A stretch of DNA of 64,000 nucleotides from an uncultured Erysipelotrichaceae bacterium (GTDB lineage Bacteria; Bacillota_I; Bacilli_A; RFN20; CAG-826), in NCBI GenBank assembly GCA_902787955.1, contig CADAIJ010000002.1:62001-126000 (forward strand). Direction: 5' to 3'. The translations under genes were made by a program, and so were the position numbers. Positions 8,713 through 18,173 of this stretch are shown here, piece after piece; position 1 is the stretch's first letter; every line of letters starts with the position of its first letter. Below the pieces are notes generated by a model. The model was not told where the DNA came from and did no database searches. It saw nothing but the letters and a program-made list of their open reading frames with translations.

Positions 8713-11226
8713 ATGAAACAATCCAAAAAATTAGTTGTCGCTTCTTTAGCTGCAGTCGCTTCCTTATTGCTTGCTGGTTGTGGCGGCGGTGGTGGTGAAG
8801 AAACCATCAAAGTTACTGGTGAATATTTAACTGGTAAAACTGCCAAAACAGTCTACAACGCATATTTAGGTAGTGCTCCTACAACTTTAGATGCTACTAA
8901 GTCTCAAAGTGGTGAAAACGTTACTCACTTAGCAAACTTTGAAGATTGCTTAGTTATGAACGATGAATTTGGTATCTTACGTAAATCTCTAGCTTCTTCT
9001 GCAACTAGATCAACCGATGGTAAGGTCTTTACATTCAAAGTTCGTGATGATGTCCCATGGGTTACTTATGAAGGTAACATCTATGAATACAAAGGCACCA
9101 AATATTACGTTTCTCCAGAAGATTTCGTTACAACTGCTAAATTAATCTTAGACTTTACAAACAACTCTGAAATTTACTACATGTACACCCTCTTCGTTGC
9201 TAATGCATGGGAATACTACTGCTATACAATGATGAACAGCTACATCAGTGAAAAGAGAATTATCAATGGCTTTGACTATTCAACCTTAAAAGGTGACTTC
9301 GATGCTCAAGCCTCTAAGTTAATGGACTTAATCAGAGAATATAGTGGTAACGAACCAGATGAAGTCATTACAAAAGATATGATTTCACAAATTTCCAGAT
9401 TTGAACGTGTTGGTGTTAAAGCTGACGCAAATAAGAGAACAGTCACATATACACTTCGTGAACGTGCTGACTTCTTCCCAACAATGTTAACTTACACCCC
9501 ATTCACTCCAATCTGTAAAACATTCTATGACAGAAACAAAGCTGCCTATGGTACAAACAACACCAAGATTCTCTACTGTGGACCATACATTTGTTCTGAA
9601 TTTACTGCTACAACAGTTAAATACATTGCAAACCCAACTTATATCCACCCAGAGAGAGTTCACATTAAGAAAGTCAACTACCAAGTCGTTACTGCTGCCT
9701 TAACATATGCAGAAATGAGAGAAGCATTTAACCGTGGTGAAGTTGACGGATTCTCCCTTAACGCTGACGACGAAGTCGGTTGGAGAGACTATATCACTGG
9801 ACCAGACAACACCAATGATATCCGTAATCCATATAACCCACTTGTTAACAGCCGTGAACTTGATGATGTTACATACACCTATCACTTTGTCTTAAATCAA
9901 AACCGTTCAACCGATCCAACTTCATTTGCTCACTCCACCATTTATGAAGGTATGACAAATGATCAAATCGTCGCTGAAATCGAAAACACTAACAGAGCTC
10001 TTAAGATTAGAGAACTCCGTAAGCTTGTCTTAGATGGTATTGATTTAACCGTCTTCAATGAAAGATACAAAGCACCAGAAGGCCGTGACCAATATCAAAT
10101 GAACACATTCACTCCACGTGGTTATGTTTATGATGAAGCTTCTAAAGACTATGTCGATTACTATTACGAAGAATACGCAAGACAAAAAGGCTTAGTCGAA
10201 GAAGGCGCTACTGCTGAAGCCGCTATTGCTGCTGGTAAAGCTGCAGTTGGTCCACAACAAATTAACGGTGTTAACCACACCGATGATGCTAGCATCGTTG
10301 CTAAATATCCATGGTTATCACTTGAAAAGACCAGAAATGATGCTATTAACGCTGTTAAAGCTTACAATACTCAAATCGCTACCTCTGATGCTGACAAGAT
10401 TAAACTTCCAGTCATCATTGAATACAACTCCACAGCTGCCTTAGATCCAAAAGACGCTTCCTTTGAACAAGATACAGTTGTCACTTGGAACGAAAGAGCT
10501 AATGGTTGTACAATCTCTAAAGCCGTCGCAGAAGCTGGTGAATTAGAACTTTGTTCTACTAAATATCCAGGCACTCCTGAAGGTGAATATCCATACTTCA
10601 GAATGAAAGATACTAAGATTTCCAATAGTAGTAACTTCACTTCTGTTACCAACAATGGTTATTACACTCTCTACACAGGTTGGGGCTGGGTAGGTGACTA
10701 TGCTGACCCATTAACCTATATGCACTGCTACGTCACTAGAGGTGAAATGGCTAAGATGAGCGGTAACAACTCCTACTTCAATAACTACAAGTACAATGCT
10801 GATACCGACTCATTTGAATCCGATATTTATAACCCAGATCTTGCTCCACAAGCAGAAGGCAATGATCATATGTTCTACGACTACAACAACGCTGTTGATA
10901 CTGCTAAAGCAGAAAACGGCTCCTTAGTTGCTCGTTTCAAATTATTTGCCAAAGCTGAATATATGCTCCTTAACGAATTACACATCATTAAGCCATCATA
11001 TATGCCAACTCAAGGTTACAGCGCTTCTGTTTCTAGAGCTGCTGGTTATGAAAATCCAAATGCTCACTATGGTCTTGCTGACCACATCTTAACTGGTCTT
11101 TGGGTCTTACAAGAAGTCCCAACTGGTGCGGAACGTCAACAAGCTCGTGACAAACAAGCCGAAAACAAAGCTAAAGCCTTAGCAGAAGTCGGCAATAACA
11201 CTATTAATCCAATTTACGATAACTAG
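8713..11226 (+). CDS. oppA: Oligopeptide ABC transporter, substrate-binding lipoprotein
   Basis: A family 5 extracellular solute-binding protein that captures peptides outside the membrane and delivers them to the OppBC channel. It has a lipoprotein signal with lipobox LLAGC followed by a run of glycines. At 837 residues it is much longer than classical OppA (about 540). The extra length lies mainly in the middle (residues about 450-600, alanine- and lysine-rich). A downstream segment (TGWGWVGDYADPLTYM) is typical of the family. AGGAGG at about 8699-8704 picks the ATG at 8713 over an in-frame one at 8689. A stable hairpin and 94 bp separate it from oppB, a usual way to make more binding protein than permease. 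Confidence 0.9.
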   Translation: MKQSKKLVVASLAAVASLLLAGCGGGGGEETIKVTGEYLTGKTAKTVYNAYLGSAPTTLDATKSQSGENVTHLANFEDCLVMNDEFGILRKSLASSATRSTDGKVFTFKVRDDVPWVTYEGNIYEYKGTKYYVSPEDFVTTAKLILDFTNNSEIYYMYTLFVANAWEYYCYTMMNSYISEKRIINGFDYSTLKGDFDAQASKLMDLIREYSGNEPDEVITKDMISQISRFERVGVKADANKRTVTYTLRERADFFPTMLTYTPFTPICKTFYDRNKAAYGTNNTKILYCGPYICSEFTATTVKYIANPTYIHPERVHIKKVNYQVVTAALTYAEMREAFNRGEVDGFSLNADDEVGWRDYITGPDNTNDIRNPYNPLVNSRELDDVTYTYHFVLNQNRSTDPTSFAHSTIYEGMTNDQIVAEIENTNRALKIRELRKLVLDGIDLTVFNERYKAPEGRDQYQMNTFTPRGYVYDEASKDYVDYYYEEYARQKGLVEEGATAEAAIAAGKAAVGPQQINGVNHTDDASIVAKYPWLSLEKTRNDAINAVKAYNTQIATSDADKIKLPVIIEYNSTAALDPKDASFEQDTVVTWNERANGCTISKAVAEAGELELCSTKYPGTPEGEYPYFRMKDTKISNSSNFTSVTNNGYYTLYTGWGWVGDYADPLTYMHCYVTRGEMAKMSGNNSYFNNYKYNADTDSFESDIYNPDLAPQAEGNDHMFYDYNNAVDTAKAENGSLVARFKLFAKAEYMLLNELHIIKPSYMPTQGYSASVSRAAGYENPNAHYGLADHILTGLWVLQEVPTGAERQQARDKQAENKAKALAEVGNNTINPIYDN

Positions 11227-11262
11227 TTGTTATAATTTCTAAAAATTAACACTAACAAAACT

Positions 11263-11295
11263 CGAGGTCTAAGGGTATAATTATCCTTAGCCTCG
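11263..11295 (+). terminator. Intercistronic hairpin after oppA (partial terminator or mRNA stabiliser)
   Basis: CGAGGTCTAAGG at 11263-11274 pairs with CCTTAGCCTCG at 11285-11295 with one bulged T. Only a short T-rich segment follows, so read-through is expected. It probably protects the oppA message or reduces downstream expression. The solute-binding gene at 43.5 kb has a similar arrangement. Confidence 0.65.
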
Positions 11296-11320
11296 ATTTG
11301 TTACATTAAGGAGGACACAA

Positions 11321-12523
11321 ATGGCAACATACATCATTGGTTACCTATTAATTATCTTAGTGGTTGCTTTTGTTGTGTTCGTCGAACTAGTTGGCCATAA
11401 AGTTATTTTCGTAAATAATGCGAGAATTCAGACTATATTTGGCCACCCATTATTACGTTACTCATTAAGAAGAATTGGCTCTGCTATTATTTCCATTTTA
11501 TTAGCAATCACAGCCACATTCTTTTTAATTAGATTCAAGGTTGACGCGAATGGGGGACTTGATTTCTGTAAGAAAGTTGTTACCAACTGGGATAAGATGA
11601 ACGAAACTATTGCATGGGCGCAATGTGCCGCTACAAAAGCTAACCTTGGTATTACAGAGAATTGGTTCGTTGATCTTTTCACCTATTTCTTTAATATCCT
11701 TCCATTCCCAAAAACAATCTGTGTTTCATCATTTGAATCTGTCGTTGATGAAATTACTGGTAGCGTTCAATATTACGAAGTCTTAACTGGATGCCGTACT
11801 ACTGTTATGTATTTAGGACGAGCATTCTTTATTACTGCCGCTAATGGTGAATTCGTTACAGACGTCATATTCTCAAAGATGGGCGTCTCGTTCGAAGTCG
11901 GTATTATCGCTGTATTAGTCGAAATCTTCCTTGGCTATCCAATGGGTATGATGATGGCCAGAAGGAAAGATGGAATTTTCGATAGGATTGGTAACGCCTA
12001 TATTATTTCCATCGACGCTATTCCGGGTGTTGCCTATTATTACATCTGGATGGTTATTTTATGTACCCTTATTGGTTTACCAAGAAAATACGAAGCTGGT
12101 AACTTCTTAACCTTATTAGCACCTGCTCTTACTATGGGCTTTACCGGCATGGCGGGTATCGCTTTATGGGTTAGACGTTACATGCTTGATGAATTTAATT
12201 CTGACTATGTTAAATTTGCGAGATCGAAAGGTCTTAGTGAAAATAGAATTTTAGCTGTCCATATTCTCCGTAACGCGATTGTTCCACTTGTTAGATCAAT
12301 TCCTGCTGCGGTTTTAGGCGCTTTACTTGGTACATTCTACTTAGAAAAAATCTATGTTATTCCTGGTGTCGGTGGATTACTCGTTGATGCGAATGATAAA
12401 TCAGACTTCTATGTCCTCCAAGGTATTATTATCGTGTCTGCGTTAATTTCCGTTGTTTCCTATTTATTAGGTGATATTGTAACGGCGGTTATCGACCCAC
12501 GTATCTCATTCTCAAAGGAATAG
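11321..12523 (+). CDS. oppB: Oligopeptide ABC transporter permease OppB
   Basis: A 400-residue inner-membrane permease of the binding-protein-dependent type. It has an N-terminal membrane segment, a second helix after RYSLRRIGSAIISILLA, and a C-terminal core with the EAA loop (YVKFARSKGLSENRILAVHILRN, split here) that contacts the ATPases. The large periplasmic-type loop after the second helix is longer than in E. coli OppB. AAGGAGGA lies 8-9 bp upstream of the ATG. It is the second gene of the opp operon and pairs with OppC. Confidence 0.9.
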   Translation: MATYIIGYLLIILVVAFVVFVELVGHKVIFVNNARIQTIFGHPLLRYSLRRIGSAIISILLAITATFFLIRFKVDANGGLDFCKKVVTNWDKMNETIAWAQCAATKANLGITENWFVDLFTYFFNILPFPKTICVSSFESVVDEITGSVQYYEVLTGCRTTVMYLGRAFFITAANGEFVTDVIFSKMGVSFEVGIIAVLVEIFLGYPMGMMMARRKDGIFDRIGNAYIISIDAIPGVAYYYIWMVILCTLIGLPRKYEAGNFLTLLAPALTMGFTGMAGIALWVRRYMLDEFNSDYVKFARSKGLSENRILAVHILRNAIVPLVRSIPAAVLGALLGTFYLEKIYVIPGVGGLLVDANDKSDFYVLQGIIIVSALISVVSYLLGDIVTAVIDPRISFSKE

Positions 12524-12536
12524 AAAGGAGCGAATT

Positions 12537-13544
12537 ATGTCAGAAAATAACAATATTAAAAATATTGACTCGGTTGTCTACCATAACGTTGAAGACTTAT
12601 TCACTGTTGTTGGTGCTTCTGAAGAAAACATTGAAAAACTTACATCCGCTCCATATTCATACTGGAGAGAAACATTTAAACAATTATTTAAAAGACCACT
12701 TGTCATTGTCTGTTTAGCTTTATTAGTCCTTATTGTTTTCTTTACAATCTTTGGACCAATTATGAAGTCTTATCCAGTTATTGCCGATGAAGCTAGAGGT
12801 ATCGTTGTTCATAAATCTGAAGTCTCGAATATGCCTTGGTCCGCGCAATACTGGTTTGGTACTGGTGGTAACCAAATGGGTTACTTTACTAAATTAGACT
12901 TATGGACCTGTGTCTGGGTTGGAACAAGATTATCATTAATCTTAGGTACTGTTGTTGCCGTTATCGATACAATCTTAGGTATTATCATTGGTTCCTTATG
13001 GGGTTATTTCCGTAAGATTGACCCAATTATGATTGAATTACGTAACTTTGTTAATAACGTTCCATCCATCTTACTCTACTTCTTACTCATGCAATTCCTT
13101 AAGCCAAGCTTCTGGATTATTGTCTTCTTACTTTGTATGTTTGGCTGGTTAGGCTTAGCAGGCTTTATCCGTAACCAAATCATCATTATTAGAAATAGAG
13201 AATATAACATCGCTTCTCAAACCTTAGGTTCTTCACCAAAAGCGATGATTACTCATAACTTATTACCATACTTAGTTAGTGTTATCGTTACTGTCGTTTC
13301 TACAGCGATTCCTGCTGCTATTTCTTCTGAAGTTGGCCTCGCCTTCTTCGGACTTAGCTTTAACCCAGTCAATGGTGACATTACTTTAGGTCAACTTTTA
13401 ACAGCGGCTACTAACTCATCAGAATGGGTCGATAATCCAAACTTACTTATCGTTCCACTTGTTGTTATGGTGCCGTTAACTATTTCGTTCTTCTATATTG
13501 GTCTTGCTTTAGCAGATGCGACCGATCCGAAGAACCATCGTTAG
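12537..13544 (+). CDS. oppC: Oligopeptide ABC transporter permease OppC
   Basis: A 335-residue permease with the OppC N-terminal cytoplasmic segment (SYWRETFKQLFKRPLVIVCLALL), a long extracytoplasmic loop and five further helices. The EAA-type motif is YNIASQTLGSSPKAMITHNL. It forms the channel with OppB. AAAGGAG precedes the ATG and the gap to oppB is 13 bp, so the two are co-translated. Confidence 0.9.
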   Translation: MSENNNIKNIDSVVYHNVEDLFTVVGASEENIEKLTSAPYSYWRETFKQLFKRPLVIVCLALLVLIVFFTIFGPIMKSYPVIADEARGIVVHKSEVSNMPWSAQYWFGTGGNQMGYFTKLDLWTCVWVGTRLSLILGTVVAVIDTILGIIIGSLWGYFRKIDPIMIELRNFVNNVPSILLYFLLMQFLKPSFWIIVFLLCMFGWLGLAGFIRNQIIIIRNREYNIASQTLGSSPKAMITHNLLPYLVSVIVTVVSTAIPAAISSEVGLAFFGLSFNPVNGDITLGQLLTAATNSSEWVDNPNLLIVPLVVMVPLTISFFYIGLALADATDPKNHR

Positions 13545-13562
13545 GAAAGGAGGATAGATTTT

Positions 13563-14651
13563 ATGGCTGAAGAAAGAGAAAAAATTCTAGAAGTTAAAAA
13601 CTTATCCGTTGGTTTCCTTTCCCACGGTAAAAAGATGCACGTTATTAGAGATGTATCTTTAGATGTTTATAAAGGTGAAACTCTCGCTATCGTTGGTGAA
13701 TCCGGTTCTGGTAAATCCGTCTTTACGAAGACCTTTACCGGTATGCTTGATGTAAACGGATTTATTGATCCTAAATCATCAATTAAATTCCATGGCGAAG
13801 AGATTTCAAAGAAAAAAACCACTAAGGAATGGGCTGGAATTAGAGGAAAACGTATCGCTACTATCTTCCAAGACCCAATGACTTCCTTAAATCCACTTCT
13901 AACTATTGGTTATCAAATCATGGAAGTTTTAAGACTCCACCATGGTTTAAGCAAACAAGAAGCCAAAGAAGAAGCGATTAATTTATTACGTAAGGTTCGT
14001 ATCCCAGAACCAGAAAAGAGAATTAAAGATTATCCTTTCCAATATTCTGGTGGTATGAGACAAAGAGTTGTTATCGCTATCGCTTTAGCGTGCCGTCCAG
14101 AAATCTTAATCTGTGACGAACCAACAACCGCTCTTGACGTTACTGTTCAAGCGCAAATCTTACAACTTATTAAAGAATTACAACAAGAATACAATTGGAC
14201 AACCATCTTTATTACTCACGACTTAGGTGTTGTTGCGAATATTGCTGATCGTATCGCGGTCATGTATGGTGGTCAAATCGTGGAATATGGAACTGCAGAA
14301 GATATCTTCTATGAACCTGCTCATCCATATACCTGGGCTCTTCTTTCTTCTCTTCCTCAACTTGGAAGTAAGGATGAACCACTTGTTTACATTAAAGGTA
14401 ATCCACCTTCTTTCAATACTGAAATTATTGGTGATGCCTTTGCCATTCGTAATGAATATGCGATGAAAATTGACTATGTTATGGATCCACCTATGTTCCA
14501 AATTAGTGATACTCACTTCGCTAAAACATGGTTACTTGATAAAAACGCTCCAAAAGTTGAGAAACCTTTAATTATTCAAAACTTAAGAGCCAGAATGAAA
14601 CAGGCTGCGAAAGATTTAAAACGAGAGGTGGGTGATTATGATGAAAAATAA
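13563..14651 (+). CDS. oppD: Oligopeptide ABC transporter ATP-binding protein OppD
   Basis: A 362-residue ABC ATPase that powers peptide import. Walker A is GESGSGKS (about residue 44), the Q-loop FQDPMTSLNP, the signature YSGGMRQR, Walker B ILICDEPTTALD and the switch His in FITHDLG. The C-terminal oligopeptide/dipeptide extension (HPYTWALLSSLPQL) is present. The usual cysteines of the iron-sulfur-type C-terminal region of this family are not evident. AAAGGAGG precedes the start. The last codons overlap oppF. Confidence 0.9.
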   Translation: MAEEREKILEVKNLSVGFLSHGKKMHVIRDVSLDVYKGETLAIVGESGSGKSVFTKTFTGMLDVNGFIDPKSSIKFHGEEISKKKTTKEWAGIRGKRIATIFQDPMTSLNPLLTIGYQIMEVLRLHHGLSKQEAKEEAINLLRKVRIPEPEKRIKDYPFQYSGGMRQRVVIAIALACRPEILICDEPTTALDVTVQAQILQLIKELQQEYNWTTIFITHDLGVVANIADRIAVMYGGQIVEYGTAEDIFYEPAHPYTWALLSSLPQLGSKDEPLVYIKGNPPSFNTEIIGDAFAIRNEYAMKIDYVMDPPMFQISDTHFAKTWLLDKNAPKVEKPLIIQNLRARMKQAAKDLKREVGDYDEK

Positions 14652-15753
14652 AGAAGAAAAAGTAGTTACTCCTGAAGAAAATACAAACACTCGTTATATT
14701 GACATTCAAAGCCCATATAAGCCTGAAAATGCGCATCATAATAATAAAAAAGGTGCGAAATATAAAGAGGAAGATAATGAACCATTATCCGTGGTTAAAG
14801 GCAAGGAAAATGACATTATCACTTTAAGTCACGTTGATATTGGCTTTAAACGCGGTACTGATTTACGTGTCGTTGTTAAAGACTTTAACTTAACTATTAA
14901 TCGTGGCGAGATCTTCGGTCTTGTTGGTGAATCCGGTTCTGGTAAAACCACAGTTGGTCGTTCTATTATGAGAATCGTTCCAGTTCTTGATGGTGAAATT
15001 AGATATAATGGTCACTTAATTTCCGGTAATATCGGTAGAGCTCGTGAAAGAGAACTTAAGACCAAGATTCAAATGATTTTCCAAGATCCATCCGCTTCAT
15101 TAAACGATAGAGCTAATGTTGACTATATCGTTTCTGAAGGTTTAAGAGCATTCCATCTTTACGAAAACGAAGAAGATAGAATGGAAAAAGTCGACCAAAT
15201 GATGAAGCGTGTTGGTCTTAGACCAGAACACTTAAGACGTTATCCACACGAATTCTCTGGTGGTCAAAGACAAAGAATTGGTATTGCTCGTTGTATGGTA
15301 ATGAACCCAGAAGTTATTATTGCTGACGAACCAATCTCCGCGCTTGACGTTTCAATTCGTGCTCAAGTCTTGAACTTAATTAAAGAGTTCCAAAAAGAAA
15401 GCAATATGACCGTTATCTTTATCGCTCATGACCTTTCTGTTGTTAAATACATCTCTGACCGTATTGGTGTTATTTATGGTGGTCGTTTAGTAGAACTTAC
15501 AACTGCTAATAGATTATTTGAAATGCCATTACATCCATACACTAAATCCCTTTTATCTGCGGTCCCAATCCCAGATCCACAAGTCGAAAGAAAGAAAAAG
15601 ATTATTTCTTATAATCCATTCGCTCATGGCTATAAATGGGATGACGTTCCAGATTTCTACGAAGTAGAACCAGGACACTATGTGAGATGTAATCAAAAAG
15701 AACTTGCTCAATATAAAGCAATTATTGCTAATGAAGGGAAGGAGGCTAAATAA
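14638..15753 (+). CDS. oppF: Oligopeptide ABC transporter ATP-binding protein OppF
   Basis: A 371-residue ABC ATPase partner of OppD. It has a charged N-terminal extension of about 60 residues, then Walker A GESGSGKTT, Q-loop FQDPSASLN, signature FSGGQRQR, Walker B VIIADEPISALD, switch FIAHDLS and the C-terminal HPYTKSLLSAVP. An AGAGG site 9 bp upstream favours the ATG at 14638. A GTG at 14632 and a second ATG at 14641 are alternatives. It overlaps oppD by 14 bp, and its stop codon overlaps the start of the BspA-like gene in TAATG. Confidence 0.9.
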   Translation: MMKNKEEKVVTPEENTNTRYIDIQSPYKPENAHHNNKKGAKYKEEDNEPLSVVKGKENDIITLSHVDIGFKRGTDLRVVVKDFNLTINRGEIFGLVGESGSGKTTVGRSIMRIVPVLDGEIRYNGHLISGNIGRARERELKTKIQMIFQDPSASLNDRANVDYIVSEGLRAFHLYENEEDRMEKVDQMMKRVGLRPEHLRRYPHEFSGGQRQRIGIARCMVMNPEVIIADEPISALDVSIRAQVLNLIKEFQKESNMTVIFIAHDLSVVKYISDRIGVIYGGRLVELTTANRLFEMPLHPYTKSLLSAVPIPDPQVERKKKIISYNPFAHGYKWDDVPDFYEVEPGHYVRCNQKELAQYKAIIANEGKEAK

Positions 15754-18101
15754 TGGAATTTATTGAACCAAAACCAGTGGAAAAAGACCCTGGTGAAAAG
15801 AAGAAAAAGATCATTATTGGCGTCGCTTCCGGTGTCCTTGCTTTAGGCGCATTAGCGACTGGCATGACTTTATTAGTTAATAATATCTTCTTAGATTTAG
15901 ATCATATCGAATTCTATACATATAGACATCGTATCGAAGAAGGCTTAGCTAACGAAGTCGAAATTGTTAGCATCAATGATGGTGTTACACTTCCTAAAAA
16001 ACTTAGACTTCCAAATAAATTAAGCGGATATCCAGTTACTAAAATTGGTGATAACTGCTTCTCAATGGAAGAAAACTTAGAAGAAATTGTTTTCCCAGAT
16101 TCATTAAAAGAAATTGGGGCATCAGCTTTCCAAGGCTGCACAAATTTAGCTAGATTTAATAATCCTTCTAACTTAAGTTTTATTGGTACAGATGCGTTTT
16201 CTGATACTAAATGGCTTAGTTCCCAAGAAGATGGTATCGTTACTGTTGGACATTTCTTATACACCTATAACGGTTCAATGATTGAGGATTCAGTTATTGT
16301 TGCTTCAAAAGATAGTCCAGAATATGACACTCACTCTGGTGATGTTATTAATTTGGGCGAATATGTTAACGTTTCTGATGGTGTTTTCAAGAATCAAACT
16401 AACTTAGTTTACGCTGAAATCCCTAATACATTCACTCACATTAATGCTAATTTATTCGAGGGCTGTACAAATCTTGAAAAAGTTGTTCTTGGTAATAACA
16501 TCACTTCTATTGGCGATAGCGCCTTTGAAGGTTGCGAATCATTAGTAGATATTAATTTACCAAATTCAATTAAAACTATTGGTGAATATGCTTTCTTCCA
16601 ATGTGATTTAGATGGTGAAATTGTTTTACCTTCTGAAATTGATGATATTGGAAGTTACGCTTTCGGTCTTAATACTCATATTACAAAAGTTACCTTCCCA
16701 TATAAGGAAAATGGTGGACTTGATGGCATTTCTGCAGGGTTATTTAGCAATTGTTCTAGCTTGGAAACCCTTGTATTTGATGATAAGGAATTTGCTTCCG
16801 ATACATCTCATATTAGCTATATTAGATCTAACGCTTTTAAGAACACTAAATTAACAAGTATTAAAGTCCCATATAACGTTTCTTCAGTTGATAGTGGTGC
16901 TTTTGAAGGAATTACTACCTTAACAAGTGCTACATTCTATAACAACACAACTGCTAAACGTTTAAATACTCGTATTATGGGTGATGATGGCGCATATAAG
17001 TGGTCTAAATCTGCAGTTTCTTATCAAGGTGTTGTCGTCTTTGGTGATAGAGTGTTCTGTGGTCAAGATCCACACGCTGTTGATCCAGGAGCACCATCTG
17101 TATTTAAATCTATTAGATTAATTGATGATAATGGTGTTTTAACCGCTGATAATAAGATTTCTCTACCATTAACTCTTAAGAACTTAGGTTCTTCCACAAA
17201 AGACTCTTATATCTTCACTTATTCTTCTATTACTGAACTCGATTTATCTAAAGATTATTCAGTTGTTGATGATAAATATATTAATGATTCATCATACAAA
17301 GCTGCTATCGAAGATATTAAGTATGTTGCCCCATATCTTTGCTATAAGGTTAATTCATTAACAAGTATTGATTTTACTGGTAACTCTAAGATGGAATACA
17401 TCTATCGTGGTGCTTTTGCAGATTGTACTTCGTTAGCAACAATCGCACTTCCAAATACACTAAAAGGATTAGAAGCTGAAGCATTCTCTGGCTGTACCTC
17501 TTTAAATGGTGTTGATATCACAAATATTTCCGCTTTACGTGGTATTGGTGGACGTTTATTTGCTGGTTGTACATCTCTCACTTCCTTTAATATCTCCAAA
17601 AATATTGTTCAAATTAATGATGGTGCCTTTGAAGGTGCAACAAATTTAAAAACAGTTACTTTTGAAGAAGAAGGTTCTGAATTCAAAACAATTAACGCTG
17701 ATGCATTTAAAGATTGTGGTGCACTTGATACCATCAATATTCCAGCTGGTACAACAAGCATTGGTAATAATGCCTTTGAAAACTGTGCTTCTCTTAAAGC
17801 TATTACCTTAAAGAGCGTTTCTTCTCTTGGTGTTGAATGCTTTAAGAATAGTGGTTTATTAGAACTTGAATTACCTGCCGCCTTTAATAAAGTTATTCCT
17901 CAAGAATGCTTTAATGGTGCAGCTAGCCTTTCCAAGCTTCATATTATGTCTCCAGTAGTTGTTACTTTAGGTAAAGACGCTCTCACTGGTACTAATATTA
18001 CAAGCGATGGTATTTATGTCTTAGCTGAATTAGTTGATAGCTATAAAGCTAACGAAAGCTGGGCGGCTTACAAAGACTACATTAAACCAATTATTTATTA
18101 A
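15753..18101 (+). CDS. Membrane-anchored BspA-type leucine-rich-repeat surface protein
   Basis: A 782-residue protein with a basic N-terminus, one transmembrane helix (about residues 20-46) and an extracytoplasmic region of BspA/LRR_5 repeats. Typical units are AFEGCESLVDINLPNSIKTI, AFQGCTNLARF and AFENCASLKAITL. Such proteins are adhesins or ligand-binding surface proteins in gut, oral and rumen bacteria and in trichomonads. There is no signal peptidase site or sortase motif, so it should stay tethered by its N-terminus. Its ATG overlaps the oppF stop (TAATG), making it the sixth gene of the opp operon. This coupling suggests a role next to the peptide transporter, for instance gathering protein or peptide substrates, which is inference. 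Confidence 0.85.
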   Translation: MEFIEPKPVEKDPGEKKKKIIIGVASGVLALGALATGMTLLVNNIFLDLDHIEFYTYRHRIEEGLANEVEIVSINDGVTLPKKLRLPNKLSGYPVTKIGDNCFSMEENLEEIVFPDSLKEIGASAFQGCTNLARFNNPSNLSFIGTDAFSDTKWLSSQEDGIVTVGHFLYTYNGSMIEDSVIVASKDSPEYDTHSGDVINLGEYVNVSDGVFKNQTNLVYAEIPNTFTHINANLFEGCTNLEKVVLGNNITSIGDSAFEGCESLVDINLPNSIKTIGEYAFFQCDLDGEIVLPSEIDDIGSYAFGLNTHITKVTFPYKENGGLDGISAGLFSNCSSLETLVFDDKEFASDTSHISYIRSNAFKNTKLTSIKVPYNVSSVDSGAFEGITTLTSATFYNNTTAKRLNTRIMGDDGAYKWSKSAVSYQGVVVFGDRVFCGQDPHAVDPGAPSVFKSIRLIDDNGVLTADNKISLPLTLKNLGSSTKDSYIFTYSSITELDLSKDYSVVDDKYINDSSYKAAIEDIKYVAPYLCYKVNSLTSIDFTGNSKMEYIYRGAFADCTSLATIALPNTLKGLEAEAFSGCTSLNGVDITNISALRGIGGRLFAGCTSLTSFNISKNIVQINDGAFEGATNLKTVTFEEEGSEFKTINADAFKDCGALDTINIPAGTTSIGNNAFENCASLKAITLKSVSSLGVECFKNSGLLELELPAAFNKVIPQECFNGAASLSKLHIMSPVVVTLGKDALTGTNITSDGIYVLAELVDSYKANESWAAYKDYIKPIIY

Positions 18102-18103
18102 TT

Positions 18104-18171
18104 AAAAAACACATAGGAAGTCCTAAATTTGAGAATAATTTTCCCAAAGGGCTAAGAACCTATGTGTTTTT
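18104..18171. terminator. Bidirectional terminator between convergent operons
   Basis: AAAAAACACATAGG at 18104-18117 pairs with CCTATGTGTTTTT at 18159-18171. The A-run and T-run let it stop transcription from both sides (LRR gene and flippase gene). Its 40-nt interior is one copy of the recurring TTTTCCCAAAG element. Confidence 0.8.
18111..18165 (+). repeat. Recurring TTTTCCCAAAG element, copy A
   Basis: Contains CATAGGAAGTCC, TTTGAGAA, TTTTCCCAAAGG and GAACCTATG in that order. The ends pair, and TTTGAGAA can pair with TTCCCAAA. It closely matches copy C read on the minus strand. Confidence 0.55.
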
Positions 18172-18173
18172 AT

